Of a DNA stretch of 64,000 bases, positions 51,151 through 60,170 are shown in pieces. The notes beneath the pieces were generated by a model. It had not been told where the DNA came from. It saw only the letters and a program-made list of their open reading frames with translations, and ran no database searches. The DNA is from Nitrospirota bacterium (lineage in GTDB: Bacteria > Nitrospirota > Nitrospiria > Nitrospirales > Nitrospiraceae). Positions within the stretch are counted from its first letter, which is position 1. The number at the start of each line of letters is the position of its first letter. The stretch lies in assembly GCA_016219645.1 (NCBI GenBank), contig JACRLR010000007.1, positions 62,001-126,000 on the forward strand, given 5' to 3'. A program made the translations under genes and the position numbers.

Positions 51151-52214
51151 CGTCGAGCATGGCCTCCACGGCCCGCACAAAGACCCGCCCCACGATCCGG
51201 GAATTCGATCTCATTCGAGCCCTCCACCGACGCCATGGGCGCCGCACTTCTTCCGTGATACAAGGAATCGGCGACGATGCCGCAATCATCACGTCGCAGG
51301 CCGGTCAATGGACGGTGCTGACAACCGACCTGTTAACGGAAGGGATCCATTTCGATCTCCGAACCGCCACACTATTCGATATCGGTTTCCGCGCCGCAGC
51401 AGCAAATCTCAGTGACATCGCCGCGATGGGGGGAACCCCGCAGCACCTGCTCGCTTCCTTGGCGATTCCCCGTACCGGCGCCAGCCGCCAGGTCCACCAG
51501 CTGTACCGAGGGATGATGGCCGCCTGCCGCCCACACCATGTCGGACTGATCGGCGGAGATACGTCAGCTTCGTCCCGCGGATGGTTTCTCAGCTTGACTT
51601 TGACCGGAATGGTCCCTCCCCACCAGGCCCTCCTCCGGAGCGGCGCGCGAGTCGGAGATTTCCTCTACGTGAGCGGCACAATCGGCGATTCATTGGCCGG
51701 CCTGAGACTTTTGAATGAACCGCCATTTCGCACGATGCCTCATCGGCGCACTGCTGCACTCTCGAATCGACATCGGCAATTTCTTATCGAACGGCATCTG
51801 CGTCCGACCGCGCGCGTCACAGAGGGCCAATGGCTCGGTACCCATCGTCTCGCAACCGCCGCAATCGATATTTCAGACGGTCTCTCCGGCGATCTCCGCC
51901 ATATCTGCGAGCAAAGCCATGTCGGAGCAGAGATCGATCTGCGCGCTCTCCCCCTCTCGACAGCTTGCCGCGCCTATGCAGCTACCAGGAAACTGAACCA
52001 GGCGGACCTCGCGCTGACCGGAGGGGAGGATTATGAATTGCTCTTTACCGTATCGCCACGCCAACGTGCACGACTTGATCGGATGGCCAGCAACAAAGGA
52101 TTTGCTCTCACCTGCATCGGGAATATTCGGCCCCTTCGGTTTGGCATCCAAGTCCTTTCCCCCTACGGCCAACGTCACCGGTTAGAGAACCGCAGTTACC
52201 GACATTTCACATAA
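51135..52214 (+). CDS. thiL: Thiamine-monophosphate kinase
   Basis: The 359-residue kinase makes thiamine diphosphate from thiamine phosphate and ATP. REFDLIRALHRR opens the family pattern; VIQGIGDDAAII, TTDLLTEGIHFDL, ANLSDIAAMGGTP and HVGLIGGDTSASS are the ATP/metal-binding PurM-like blocks. ISDGLSGDLRHICEQS and LTGGEDYELLFTV lie in the C-terminal half. The first ATG (51135) lies in the 9-base array (coding MNRTNPSS); a second in-frame ATG at 51159 may be the older start. Neither has a strong ribosome site. Confidence 0.93.
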   Translation: MNRTNPSSMASTARTKTRPTIREFDLIRALHRRHGRRTSSVIQGIGDDAAIITSQAGQWTVLTTDLLTEGIHFDLRTATLFDIGFRAAAANLSDIAAMGGTPQHLLASLAIPRTGASRQVHQLYRGMMAACRPHHVGLIGGDTSASSRGWFLSLTLTGMVPPHQALLRSGARVGDFLYVSGTIGDSLAGLRLLNEPPFRTMPHRRTAALSNRHRQFLIERHLRPTARVTEGQWLGTHRLATAAIDISDGLSGDLRHICEQSHVGAEIDLRALPLSTACRAYAATRKLNQADLALTGGEDYELLFTVSPRQRARLDRMASNKGFALTCIGNIRPLRFGIQVLSPYGQRHRLENRSYRHFT

Positions 52215-52234
52215 CCAGTTTCATCCACGACACC

Positions 52235-52705
52235 ATGGCCAAAATTCCTTCGGTCCGATCGCTGTTGAAACAGGTTCTCCATCTCCAGGAGTCACCACAG
52301 CGAACAGCGTTAGCCTTCGCCATTGGAGTCTTCATCTGTTTCTCCCCGGTTTACGGGCTACACACAGTGATAGTGATTGTCTGCGCCTGGGCATTGAGGC
52401 TCAACCTTCTCGCCCTCATGGCAGGCGCCTATCTCAACAACCCCTGGACAATAGTTCCTATCCTCGGCGCCACCTACTGGGTCGGGGCCCTCTTGCTCGG
52501 ACGATCGGACAGTCCATCTTTCGACTGGCACGATGTGAGTTTCAGCGCGATCTATGAACAGATCATGCCCTACGCCGTGCCATTCTTTCTTGGAGGATTT
52601 GTCTTGAGTGTACTGGGGTCGGCGATCGCCTACCCACTCGCCTACTATTTCTTGGCCAAACATCGGCAGTCACACCCGCTCGGCCAGGAGCCTACCCAAC
52701 AGTAG
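52235..52705 (+). CDS. DUF2062 family membrane protein
   Basis: The 156-residue protein has three to four hydrophobic segments: TALAFAIGVFICFSPVYGLH, VIVIVCAWALRLNLLALMAG, TIVPILGATYWVGALLL and VPFFLGGFVLSVLGSAIAY. The G-x-F-x-x-F-x-P-x-x-G-x-H core and LNNPWTI (YLNNPWT) are the DUF2062 hallmark. Its function is unknown. It starts 20 bases after thiL in the same direction. Its TAG stop is the first part of the 155-base inverted-repeat element at 52704-52858. Confidence 0.85.
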   Translation: MAKIPSVRSLLKQVLHLQESPQRTALAFAIGVFICFSPVYGLHTVIVIVCAWALRLNLLALMAGAYLNNPWTIVPILGATYWVGALLLGRSDSPSFDWHDVSFSAIYEQIMPYAVPFFLGGFVLSVLGSAIAYPLAYYFLAKHRQSHPLGQEPTQQ

Positions 52706-52858
52706 GATGCTCAAAAAGGTCGTCCAGCAAGGCCGCAACGAGTGAAGGCCCGAGGCGTACCCTTTGGGGTACGTTGAGGGTCTGAACGATGCGACCTGCC
52801 TGCGCGAAGCGCTTCGGCGGAGGCAGGGAACGCAGCTGGCGGCCTTTTTCAGCATCCT
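52704..52858. repeat. Inverted-repeat element, copy 2
   Basis: Ends AGGATGCTCAAAAAGG and CCTTTTTCAGCATCCT are terminal inverted repeats. The interior has two stems (GTACCCTTTGGGGTAC and CTGCCTGCGCGAAGCG region). It starts on the stop codon of the DUF2062 gene and fills most of the 208-base gap before the HD gene. Confidence 0.85.
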
Positions 52859-52913
52859 GCTAGACAGAGCCATTGCCGCCCCCACGAGATGTACGCTAAG
52901 ATGACGGGACGTC

Positions 52914-54335
52914 ATGCACGAATCCAGTCATCAATCCACCGCTCCATACGACGGCTCTGCGCTGATCGCCGATCCAATCCATCAATACGTCTCCTTCACT
53001 GTGCCCTTCTCCTCTGCGGACCCGCATGAACGGACAGAAAAAGACCTAATCGATTCCCCCTGGGTCCAACGTCTGCGATACATCTATCAACTCCAAAGCG
53101 CCCGTTGGGTCTATCCCTCGGCGGAACATACGCGCTTTGTCCACTCAATCGGCACGATGCATGTGGCAGGCCGCTTTGCGCAGCATCTCTATCCGTTCCT
53201 CAAAAAGTCCGTCAAAGAGATTCCTTCGGCGAACTATGTTGAGGAGTTTCTTCGTGTCACGGCACTTGTCCACGACATCGGCCACGGGCCCTTCTGCCAT
53301 TTTTTCGACGACAACTACTTACATGCCTTCCATGCCAGCCACGAAAAACTAGGGCAGATCATCATCCGCGAACATCTCGGTCCGATCATCCGTAAGCTCC
53401 GGCGCAGCCCGTCCGGCCCCTTTGATCGAGGCGAGGAACTCAACCCGGACCAGATCGCCCATGTCATTCTCAAAGAAAAGGGGAAAGACAATTCCCGTAT
53501 TCCCCGATGGCTCAATATGCTCCAACCGGTCATTTCCGGCAGCTACACCGCAGACAACCTCGACTATGTCCTGCGCGACTCCTACATGTGTGGCGTGGCG
53601 GTTGGCCCGGTCGATCTATCCAGGCTCATTCACTATACGATCATCACGGATAAGGGATTTACAATTCATAAGACGGGCCTGCCGGCCCTACAGATGTTCC
53701 TCAATACCCGCATGTATCTCTATTCCAATGTCTACTATCACCGAACCACTCGGGCGATTGACATCCACCTTCGTAACATCTTCGGCGACACCATGAAGCT
53801 CGTGTTTCCCCACGACCCTCGCAAGAAGATGGATGAGTACCTCACGCTGACCGACTGGTCCTTGCTTGAACAGGTGCGGGGATGGAAGACCTCGCGCCAT
53901 GCAGCCGAGCGGCGTTTGGGTACAGAATGGCAGCGGATTCTCGTCCGCGACGTCAAGTGGAAGATGGCCTACAGCGCCGTACTCAAGGAAAAGGGCCAGG
54001 AACGAGGCATGGACTTTCCCAGCCACACGCACTTTGAAGAACAGATCAAGAACGAATTGCCCGCGCGGCTTCAGAAAGTGGAGTTCCATGTCGACATGGC
54101 ACCGCTCGACCCACGGCCAGACCCGAAAGACCGTCGCGGCAACCCCCTCTATGTCTACGACCCCAGCACTAGAAGTATCTCAACCGAGCCGCTTGAGGAA
54201 TTTCTCGACCTTCTGCCGACCAGGCTCGTCCAATTTCGCATCTACACGCTTGACCACCAACACGACGCAGCCCTTTCACGCGCCGCCGCCACAGTACTGA
54301 ACAAGACCCCCTCCAGCCTCGAAACCAATTTGTAG
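52914..54335 (+). CDS. HD-domain phosphohydrolase, dGTPase-like
   Basis: The 473-residue protein has the HD superfamily metal site split as in SAMHD1/dGTPase relatives: VQRLRYIYQLQSARWVYPSA, HTRFVHSIGTMHVAGRFAQH (first His) and RVTALVHDIGHGPFCHFFDD (His-Asp). DNLDYVLRDSYMCGVAVGPV supplies the last aspartate. DPIHQYVSF at the N-terminus is typical of this group. The C-terminal 130 residues are not a domain I recognise. It probably hydrolyses a nucleotide phosphate. The start ATG has no clear ribosome site. Confidence 0.85.
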   Translation: MHESSHQSTAPYDGSALIADPIHQYVSFTVPFSSADPHERTEKDLIDSPWVQRLRYIYQLQSARWVYPSAEHTRFVHSIGTMHVAGRFAQHLYPFLKKSVKEIPSANYVEEFLRVTALVHDIGHGPFCHFFDDNYLHAFHASHEKLGQIIIREHLGPIIRKLRRSPSGPFDRGEELNPDQIAHVILKEKGKDNSRIPRWLNMLQPVISGSYTADNLDYVLRDSYMCGVAVGPVDLSRLIHYTIITDKGFTIHKTGLPALQMFLNTRMYLYSNVYYHRTTRAIDIHLRNIFGDTMKLVFPHDPRKKMDEYLTLTDWSLLEQVRGWKTSRHAAERRLGTEWQRILVRDVKWKMAYSAVLKEKGQERGMDFPSHTHFEEQIKNELPARLQKVEFHVDMAPLDPRPDPKDRRGNPLYVYDPSTRSISTEPLEEFLDLLPTRLVQFRIYTLDHQHDAALSRAAATVLNKTPSSLETNL

Positions 54336-54400
54336 TATTGCTTGTTCGACTCAGAAAAGCTGAGATACTGTCCTTGTGACTTGCCTTAAGGGAGGACAGT

Positions 54401-54772
54401 ATGAAACAGCACCTTCTCTGGATCGCAATAGCTGTGACCCTCTTTGCCACGACGCCGGCCTTCGCCCAATCAGCCGGAGACGGTCTCCCACCAGACGCCA
54501 CAGGCATCCTGAATTCACTCCCGCCGGATCTTCACAAGAAGCTCCAGCAGCTCTCCGAACTACTTGATGAGAACATCAAGGCCGGCAAGATCTCCGACGC
54601 ACTGATACAGAAACAACTCATGTCAGGAGGTCTCGAACGGACCATCCGTTCCCTCGGCCCCGAGGCCAATCAGTTGTTCGATGAAATCAATGCCGATATG
54701 AAGAACGGCAAAGGCCCAGGCGAAGAAGCCCTGGCACCCTTACTCGGCGGCTTAAGCGGGATGGGAAAGTAG
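54401..54772 (+). CDS. Small exported protein of unknown function
   Basis: The protein has 123 residues, with GGGAGG eight bases or less before the ATG. The signal peptide is LLWIAIAVTLFATTPAFAQS, with cleavage after AFA. The mature part is helical and charged (LPPDLHKKLQQLSELLDENI, LGPEANQLFDEINADMKNGK) and ends in a glycine-rich tail (LLGGLSGMGK). It has no domain I recognise and would act in the periplasm. A short stem (CTCAGAAAAGCTGAG) lies between the HD gene and its start. Confidence 0.75.
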   Translation: MKQHLLWIAIAVTLFATTPAFAQSAGDGLPPDATGILNSLPPDLHKKLQQLSELLDENIKAGKISDALIQKQLMSGGLERTIRSLGPEANQLFDEINADMKNGKGPGEEALAPLLGGLSGMGK

Positions 54773-54982
54773 AGACTGCTCTTGATGCAGGGCGAGTCGG
54801 GATCACATCAGCGTTTCAAACAGACTCCCGGTACATTTTTCTTCACGGCCTGCGTGAGAACAGACCTGATGGGACACGCGGGACATTTTCTCTGGTCACA
54901 TTGTCAGCCCCTCCCGATCGCGTTGCCACTCCTCGCTTCAGCTGCCAGTCGACCAGTGCCGCACGAAAGAGTACCATGCGGC

Positions 54983-55162
54983 ATGGCGCTGCGCTGGAAA
55001 CTGCTCGTCGGCCTTGGGATGGTACTCATCGCACTGGGACTCGGAGTTGACTGGTCCCCAAAGACTGACCCTTCGCTTCCGGACACCAGATCATTTCTCC
55101 TGTTCCTTGGCGGAGTGGTCGGAGTCGCCGGATTGTTGTTCGGCCTCAAACAGGAAAAATAA
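54983..55162 (+). CDS. Small membrane protein of unknown function
   Basis: I place the start at the ATG 54983-54985; the frame is open back to 54782, but that part looks non-coding. The 59-residue protein has two hydrophobic helices (LLVGLGMVLIALGLGVDW and FLLFLGGVVGVAGLLFGL) separated by a polar loop (SPKTDPSLPDTRS). It resembles DUF2905-like two-helix membrane proteins, an assignment I hold loosely. The function is unknown. Confidence 0.6.
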   Translation: MALRWKLLVGLGMVLIALGLGVDWSPKTDPSLPDTRSFLLFLGGVVGVAGLLFGLKQEK

Positions 55163-55189
55163 GAATTCAGCTGGGCCCTATTCCCCGCA

Positions 55190-55480
55190 GCCGTAAAAGA
55201 CTCCCGGGATATGTATTCTTCTCTTGCAGAAGAATAAGAGGGGGCGACCAGGTGCCATTTTTGCTCGCAGAACGCGCGCGATAAGAAAGAGGCGAGGGAG
55301 CGGGCAGACCGTTCTTCTTGCTCGCAGAGTCCCCACGATAAAGCTGTGGTCGCTCGATGCGCGCAGTAAAGAACAATCTGTCCACTCCCTCTTGGGAAGT
55401 TGAGGTATTAGAAGGTGCTCGTTGGACGCGCGCAGTAGAAGTTCATCAGCTCCCATTCTGGAGAGAGAACGAGCGAGCTT
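55190..55480. repeat. Three imperfect tandem units in a gene-free gap
   Basis: GCTCGCAGAACGCGCGCG, GCTCGCAGAGTCCCC and GCTCGTTGGACGCGCGC start three units of about 70-100 bases, each with a GCGCGCnrTAAGAA-like core. The gap 55163-55733 otherwise has a 13-base inverted repeat near 55590-55650 and no convincing gene. Confidence 0.6.
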
Positions 55481-55733
55481 GGAGTGATCATTAATCGAAC
55501 ATGCATTCAGAAAGTATCTAGACTGCGCTCATGACGAAAAGTAGCATGTCCCTGTTCTCAGTCCTCCCATGAAACAACGGAACGGCGACATTCTGAATTG
55601 TTTCTCCGGACAAAGGCTCGATGGTTCACACAATCCAGAATGCCCCCCTTCTTTGGTCGAAAAAGACTCCCGGTACATCCTCTTCTCCTGTGGCTTCTTT
55701 TTCCCTTCGCCTCTTCCTACAAGCGATGAGGGC

Positions 55734-57404
55734 TCAAAAGAATTCCGGATGCTCTGCCTCCAACTTCTTCTCGAATTGAGTGACTTCAGAAAAGGCTCCA
55801 AATTGGGGAGCGATGCGCCTCCCGATGTCCCAACAGCGCCAAGCATTCGGGGTGTCGTAGCCCAAAAGCAGCGCGTCACCCAGATCCTTGTAGGCGCCGG
55901 TTAACAACGGGTGGCTTTGCAAGACCTCGGTGAATAGCCTTTGGGCTGCAAGAGTTTCGCCCAATGCCTTTCGATGATTGGCCTCGAAGATTGTGAGAAT
56001 GTGTTGTTTACTCCGAGCATGCTGTTGTAACTCCTGAAGTGTCTTTATAGCTTCTTGAAGCCGTTCCTTGGTATCAGGGTTGAGGGCGAGTAAGAGTTTC
56101 CGGAAGGCAGCATCTGACTCTATCATGCCTTTCTCGTCCGCCGAAAACGCGGGTAGCAGTTCCCCCGTTGTGAGTGCATACTCCGTTGTTCCCAAGAACG
56201 CATCAAAAGGTCGAGCCTCCCTAAAGGCGGCTGCGATCTCCTCTCTTAGTTTTTGTTTTTCTTCATCCATCTGAAATACCGGCATGTTCCAAGCACGATC
56301 GAGGATTTCGTCTAGGCCGTCTTGAGACTGCATCAGCATGCGCTGCGCATATGGTTGTAAACTGTAGGGACCATCGTCGACTGTTTGCGCGCTCGTCACC
56401 GCGATAGTGAGCGAGTTGACCGCTGCTATGTTTCGAAAGGTGAACGTGGCTCTCGATGGGATCAGTTTTCCCTGAGCGACATTGTCCAGAATGAAGGGAT
56501 GTCCCCCAAAGTTGTATCGAAGAAACTGAGCGAAGGCCATCGAATCTTCGACGGTGACCGGCATGCCCTTGAGGCTCTGACGGAACAAGGACTTGCCAGC
56601 GGTCATGAATACCGTTTCATCACTGTCGCGATCGACACTAATGACCAAAGGAGGGTGCGTCTGGATCGATAAGCTGTGCTCGTTGTCTTCTCGCTCTGCT
56701 ATCTGCTTGTCGATCTTCGCGTTGATCAACATTTGATTCATCACCGTTCGATTATTGAGTTCCAACACTCTGAACCCGATGGAATCGTAAAGCGAGTAGT
56801 CGACATACTTCCCCGTCTTCTTCTCCACAAAAATGCGGCGCCGTTTCTCGAAGTCCAGGATCGTGACGTGGTCGGTAGTACTTACGGCCAAATAGCGTTT
56901 GCTCAACACAACATCGGCATCGTAAGCGGTATCCTTGGGGATGTTGCCCGACCCTGGTAATGGGATATGTCGGGAATCCACGTGCACTTTGAGGAGCAAC
57001 ATCGTCCTCGCGGAGGGAGCCAGATGGCTGTTCAAGGCCTGATTGGTTTCGAACTCCATGGACGGGGTCGAGATAAGGGTCAAGTTTGTTATGCGCCCCT
57101 GGGCTCGGGCAGCCCCGTTTGATGCAGGGTATTTCCGAGTCAGGTTTTGATAGACCGCCACCGCTTCTGACTTGCGTCCCGCTCTTTCCAAACATAGCCC
57201 TCTATATAACGAAATTTCAGAGCTCACGGACTCAGAGTACTCTCCATATCCTTCTGCCTGACTCAGCTTCACAAGGCATGTCTCATAGTCAGCCTTTTTG
57301 TATGAATTTTGTGCCTGATACAAGGCTCCGCTCTGTGTCACGGCACATGCGGTCAAAGAGAAGCACATCACTAGCGATATTAGGATAACGCTCTTATTGA
57401 TCAT
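55734..57404 (-). CDS. TPR-containing lipoprotein of unknown function
   Basis: The 556-residue protein has a lipobox (LISLVMCFSLTACAV, Cys about residue 20). Residues 25-110 form TPR-like helices (YQAQNSYKKADYETCLVKL, SLYRGLCLERAGRKSEAVAV, LTRKYPASNGAARAQGRI). The middle has beta-rich text (LLLKVHVDSRHIPLPGSGNI, FEKRRRIFVEKKTGKYVDYS), and the C-terminus returns to helical repeats (ALGETLAAQRLFTEVLQSHP, LLTGAYKDLGDALLLGYDTP). I do not recognise the family. It is alone between long repeat regions. Confidence 0.75.
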   Translation of the reverse strand: MINKSVILISLVMCFSLTACAVTQSGALYQAQNSYKKADYETCLVKLSQAEGYGEYSESVSSEISLYRGLCLERAGRKSEAVAVYQNLTRKYPASNGAARAQGRITNLTLISTPSMEFETNQALNSHLAPSARTMLLLKVHVDSRHIPLPGSGNIPKDTAYDADVVLSKRYLAVSTTDHVTILDFEKRRRIFVEKKTGKYVDYSLYDSIGFRVLELNNRTVMNQMLINAKIDKQIAEREDNEHSLSIQTHPPLVISVDRDSDETVFMTAGKSLFRQSLKGMPVTVEDSMAFAQFLRYNFGGHPFILDNVAQGKLIPSRATFTFRNIAAVNSLTIAVTSAQTVDDGPYSLQPYAQRMLMQSQDGLDEILDRAWNMPVFQMDEEKQKLREEIAAAFREARPFDAFLGTTEYALTTGELLPAFSADEKGMIESDAAFRKLLLALNPDTKERLQEAIKTLQELQQHARSKQHILTIFEANHRKALGETLAAQRLFTEVLQSHPLLTGAYKDLGDALLLGYDTPNAWRCWDIGRRIAPQFGAFSEVTQFEKKLEAEHPEFF

Positions 57405-57484
57405 AATTCTGCAATCCCCTGCCCTTTTGACACTACGGATGGGGGCAGGCTACTTTTTCGATTGAGAAGAGTCAAATTCTATCC

Positions 57485-57687
57485 AGCAGGTGTGCCAGGG
57501 CTCAGAGCGAACATTGCCGGAAGGAGCGGGGACCCAGCGAGATGCGGCGGGGAAGGAAAGCTGGAACTGACTGAGGCACCGGGGTCGAAGATCGTGGCCG
57601 AAGGAATTCCAGAAGGATTCCGCCCCGCCGCGTCCGCAAGGGTCGCTCCGGTAGGCAGGTGAGCGGTTGAGCCCTGGCGCACCTGCT
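57485..57687. repeat. 203-base long inverted-repeat element
   Basis: AGCAGGTGTGCCAGGGCTCA at the left pairs with TGAGCCCTGGCGCACCTGCT at the right (one mismatch). Inner parts also pair: GATGCGGCGGGGAAGGAA with TTCCGCCCCGCCGCGTCC. It lies between the M23 gene stop and the TPR lipoprotein start. Confidence 0.82.
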
Positions 57688-57694
57688 CTCCGGA

Positions 57695-58702
57695 CTATTC
57701 TTTGATTGGTACAGCCTTCTGAGCTGGCGGAGGTTCAGGAGCGGGAGTGGAAATCGTCACCGCCGATGTCGAACCGTTCTTGAGTGGCAGATCGAGGATC
57801 GAATAGGGGTTCACACGGGCGCCGTTGAGTTTGACGCCCCAATGGAGATGCGGGCCGGTGGCGCGGCCAGTCGCCCCCACCTTACCGATGATCTGCCCTG
57901 CCTTCACCAGATCGCCATCCTTCACCAGAATCTCTGACAGATGGAAATACATGCTGTAGAAGCCAAGCCCGTGATCGACGAAGACTCCCCTGCCGGAGAA
58001 GATATGATCGACGGTCAGGCGCACGACTCCATCGTTCGTCGCTGCCACGTCGGTTCCCACCGGCGCGCCGATATCCTCTCCATTGTGTGGATTGCGAGGC
58101 TTCCCGTTCATCACCCGCACGCTGCCGAAAATGCCGGTGCGCTTGCCATTCACCGGCTCCAAAAAGTTGCTGCGCCATAACTTCAAGCGCGAGTTCTCCG
58201 CGAGCGCCTGCTTGACTTGCTCCTGCTCGGCTTTCCAGCGTGCCGTGGCCTTCTCATCCAGATCGACCTTCTCTTTCGGCAATGTTAGATGCTCAACGGA
58301 AAAATTTTCTTTGGCCACCAGAATGTTAACGCTCAACCGCTTGGCCTGTTCGCCCTGCCTCACCTCGACAGCGAGCTCATAGGTCCCCGGTTCGTCCTGC
58401 ATATCGATCCCGAGCAATCCCAGATAGCCGGCCGGCTCCCCAGGCCTGAATTCCCGGAAAAATGGAATCGTCCGGCTCAGAAACACTCCCTTCACTTCCG
58501 TCGCCTGTTCTTCACCCTTCACCTTGATCAGCAGCACCTGCCCCTGCTTACCGCTGTATTCTCCATCGAAGCCCATGGGTGCAGGAGGCGTATTGGAAAA
58601 CAACTCAACGGGAAAGACACTGGATAGCAACACAATAGCCGTAATCAACATTCGATCAAGCCGTGAGATCCGCATACGCGCCTGGTTGCCCGCAGTCATC
58701 AT
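57695..58702 (-). CDS. M23 family metallopeptidase (LytM domain)
   Basis: The protein has 335 residues. An N-terminal hydrophobic signal (MLITAIVLLSSVFPVELFS) precedes a beta-rich domain (residues 35-150). The LytM peptidase domain has HNGEDIGAPVGTDVAATNDG (first zinc ligands H and D), VDHGLGFYSMYFHLSEI and GPHLHWGVKLNGARVNPY (HxH). It should cut or bind peptidoglycan cross-links in the periplasm. Its ATG overlaps the pafA stop as ATGA, an unexpected coupling of a cell-wall enzyme to a proteasome operon. A 203-base hairpin element follows the stop. Confidence 0.9.
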   Translation of the reverse strand: MMTAGNQARMRISRLDRMLITAIVLLSSVFPVELFSNTPPAPMGFDGEYSGKQGQVLLIKVKGEEQATEVKGVFLSRTIPFFREFRPGEPAGYLGLLGIDMQDEPGTYELAVEVRQGEQAKRLSVNILVAKENFSVEHLTLPKEKVDLDEKATARWKAEQEQVKQALAENSRLKLWRSNFLEPVNGKRTGIFGSVRVMNGKPRNPHNGEDIGAPVGTDVAATNDGVVRLTVDHIFSGRGVFVDHGLGFYSMYFHLSEILVKDGDLVKAGQIIGKVGATGRATGPHLHWGVKLNGARVNPYSILDLPLKNGSTSAVTISTPAPEPPPAQKAVPIKE

Positions 58703-60093
58703 CGGTAGAACCGTAGTCCCGCCACCTGGGAAAGTAACTCATCCACGCGCCGATTTACGGCACTGAAGGGGTCCATGCAGAGAATCGTCTCTTCCCAATA
58801 GCCATTGAGTTTCAGATAGGTCCAGTCGACCGTATAGGACCGATTTTTTGCACGGGCAAACCGGATAAAGTCGCCGCGCACCTTCGCCCTCGTGGTCTGG
58901 GGAGGGGTCGACATGGCCCGTTGCACCGCCTCCTCCTCCACCACCCGTTCGATCAGCCCCCTGGATTCCATCAGATAGTATAACCCGCGCGTCCGTTTGA
59001 CGTCATGAAATTGAAGGTCGAGCAGGAACACCCGCGGATCATCCCAGCCGCACCCCTTCTTGTCGATATAGGACTGGATGAGATGGCGCTTGGTCACCCA
59101 ATCGATTTCGCGCACCAGCTGCATGGGGTCTTCGTCCAGTTTTTCCAGGACCATAGCCCATCGTTGCCACACATCGTCGAGGAGCGGATCATGCGTCTGT
59201 TGAGCCAAATACTCCTGCGCCCGATCGAGGTAGATCCGTTGAACTTCGACCGCTGTCAACTGGCGACCATCATCAAGCTTGACCTTGCGCTTCAGGGTTG
59301 GATCGCGCGAAATCTCCCGAATGGCTTTTACCGGGTCCTCAAACTCCATTCCTTGGACCCCGTACCCCTCTTCGATCATGGACAGCACCAGTGACGCCGT
59401 ACCGACCTTCAAAAATGTCACGAACTCCGACATATTGGAATCCCCGACGATGATATGGAGGCGGCGGTAACGTTCCGCATCGGCATGCGGTTCGTCTCTG
59501 GTATTGATGATGCTGCGAGAAGAGGTTGTCGAAGAGGAGGTCTTCTCGTGAATGTGTTGCGCTCGTTGAGAGATGAAATATTGTGGCTTGCCGGATACCT
59601 TCAAGACCTTACCGGCACCGCTATAGATCTGCCGCGTGACAAAGAAGGGAATGAGCTGCTCCGTGACTTTCCAGAAATCAACATCGCGGCGCATAAGAAA
59701 GTTTTCATGGCACCCATAGGTGTTGCCCAACGAGTCCGTGTTGTTCTTAAATATGTAGATTTCGCCGGACAGGCCTTCTTCTCGCAATCGTTCTTCTGCT
59801 GCCGGCAGGCAAGCCTCAAGCAACCGTTCACCGGCTTTATCATGGATGACAAGATCAAGGATGTTGTCGCACTCGGGGGTGGAATACTCAGGATGGCAAC
59901 CCGTGTCCTGGTAAAACCTGGCGCCGTTCACGAGAAACGCATTGGAAGGCCAGCTGTTCGGAATGAGGCCTTCAAAAATATATCCCAGCACCTTCTCCAT
60001 CGGCAAATAGACGCGACCGTTCGGAGAAAAGATAAGTCCGTACTCATTCTCCAAACCGAAAATGCGTCGTCTCAAGGGGCTGGGTTGCAGCAT
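58699..60093 (-). CDS. pafA: Pup--protein ligase
   Basis: The 464-residue enzyme is of the carboxylate-amine ligase (glutamine-synthetase-like) fold. RRRIFGLENEYGLIFSPNG holds the ATP/metal glutamate; GCHPEYSTPECDN and FKNNTDSLGNTYGCHENFL are the shared PafA/Dop motifs; SRSIINTRDEPHAD and HIIVGDSNMSEF follow. It lacks the long insertion after the first strand that marks Dop, which supports the ligase call. It should link Pup or a Pup-like tag to lysines of target proteins. The start ATG has no ribosome site; a weak TTGAAG/TATTCT pair lies just upstream. Confidence 0.93.
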   Translation of the reverse strand: MLQPSPLRRRIFGLENEYGLIFSPNGRVYLPMEKVLGYIFEGLIPNSWPSNAFLVNGARFYQDTGCHPEYSTPECDNILDLVIHDKAGERLLEACLPAAEERLREEGLSGEIYIFKNNTDSLGNTYGCHENFLMRRDVDFWKVTEQLIPFFVTRQIYSGAGKVLKVSGKPQYFISQRAQHIHEKTSSSTTSSRSIINTRDEPHADAERYRRLHIIVGDSNMSEFVTFLKVGTASLVLSMIEEGYGVQGMEFEDPVKAIREISRDPTLKRKVKLDDGRQLTAVEVQRIYLDRAQEYLAQQTHDPLLDDVWQRWAMVLEKLDEDPMQLVREIDWVTKRHLIQSYIDKKGCGWDDPRVFLLDLQFHDVKRTRGLYYLMESRGLIERVVEEEAVQRAMSTPPQTTRAKVRGDFIRFARAKNRSYTVDWTYLKLNGYWEETILCMDPFSAVNRRVDELLSQVAGLRFYR

Positions 60094-60170
60094 GTAGTCA
60101 ACACAGAATAGCAGCCGGCTCCGGCTTCTTCAACAGAAGTGCATGATCCGCCGTTGGGGTGAAACGAGCC

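Noticed and set aside
57462-57682. Short frames on both strands in the 203-base hairpin
   Set aside because: Symmetric open frames are expected from a GC-rich inverted repeat, and neither has a recognisable pattern.
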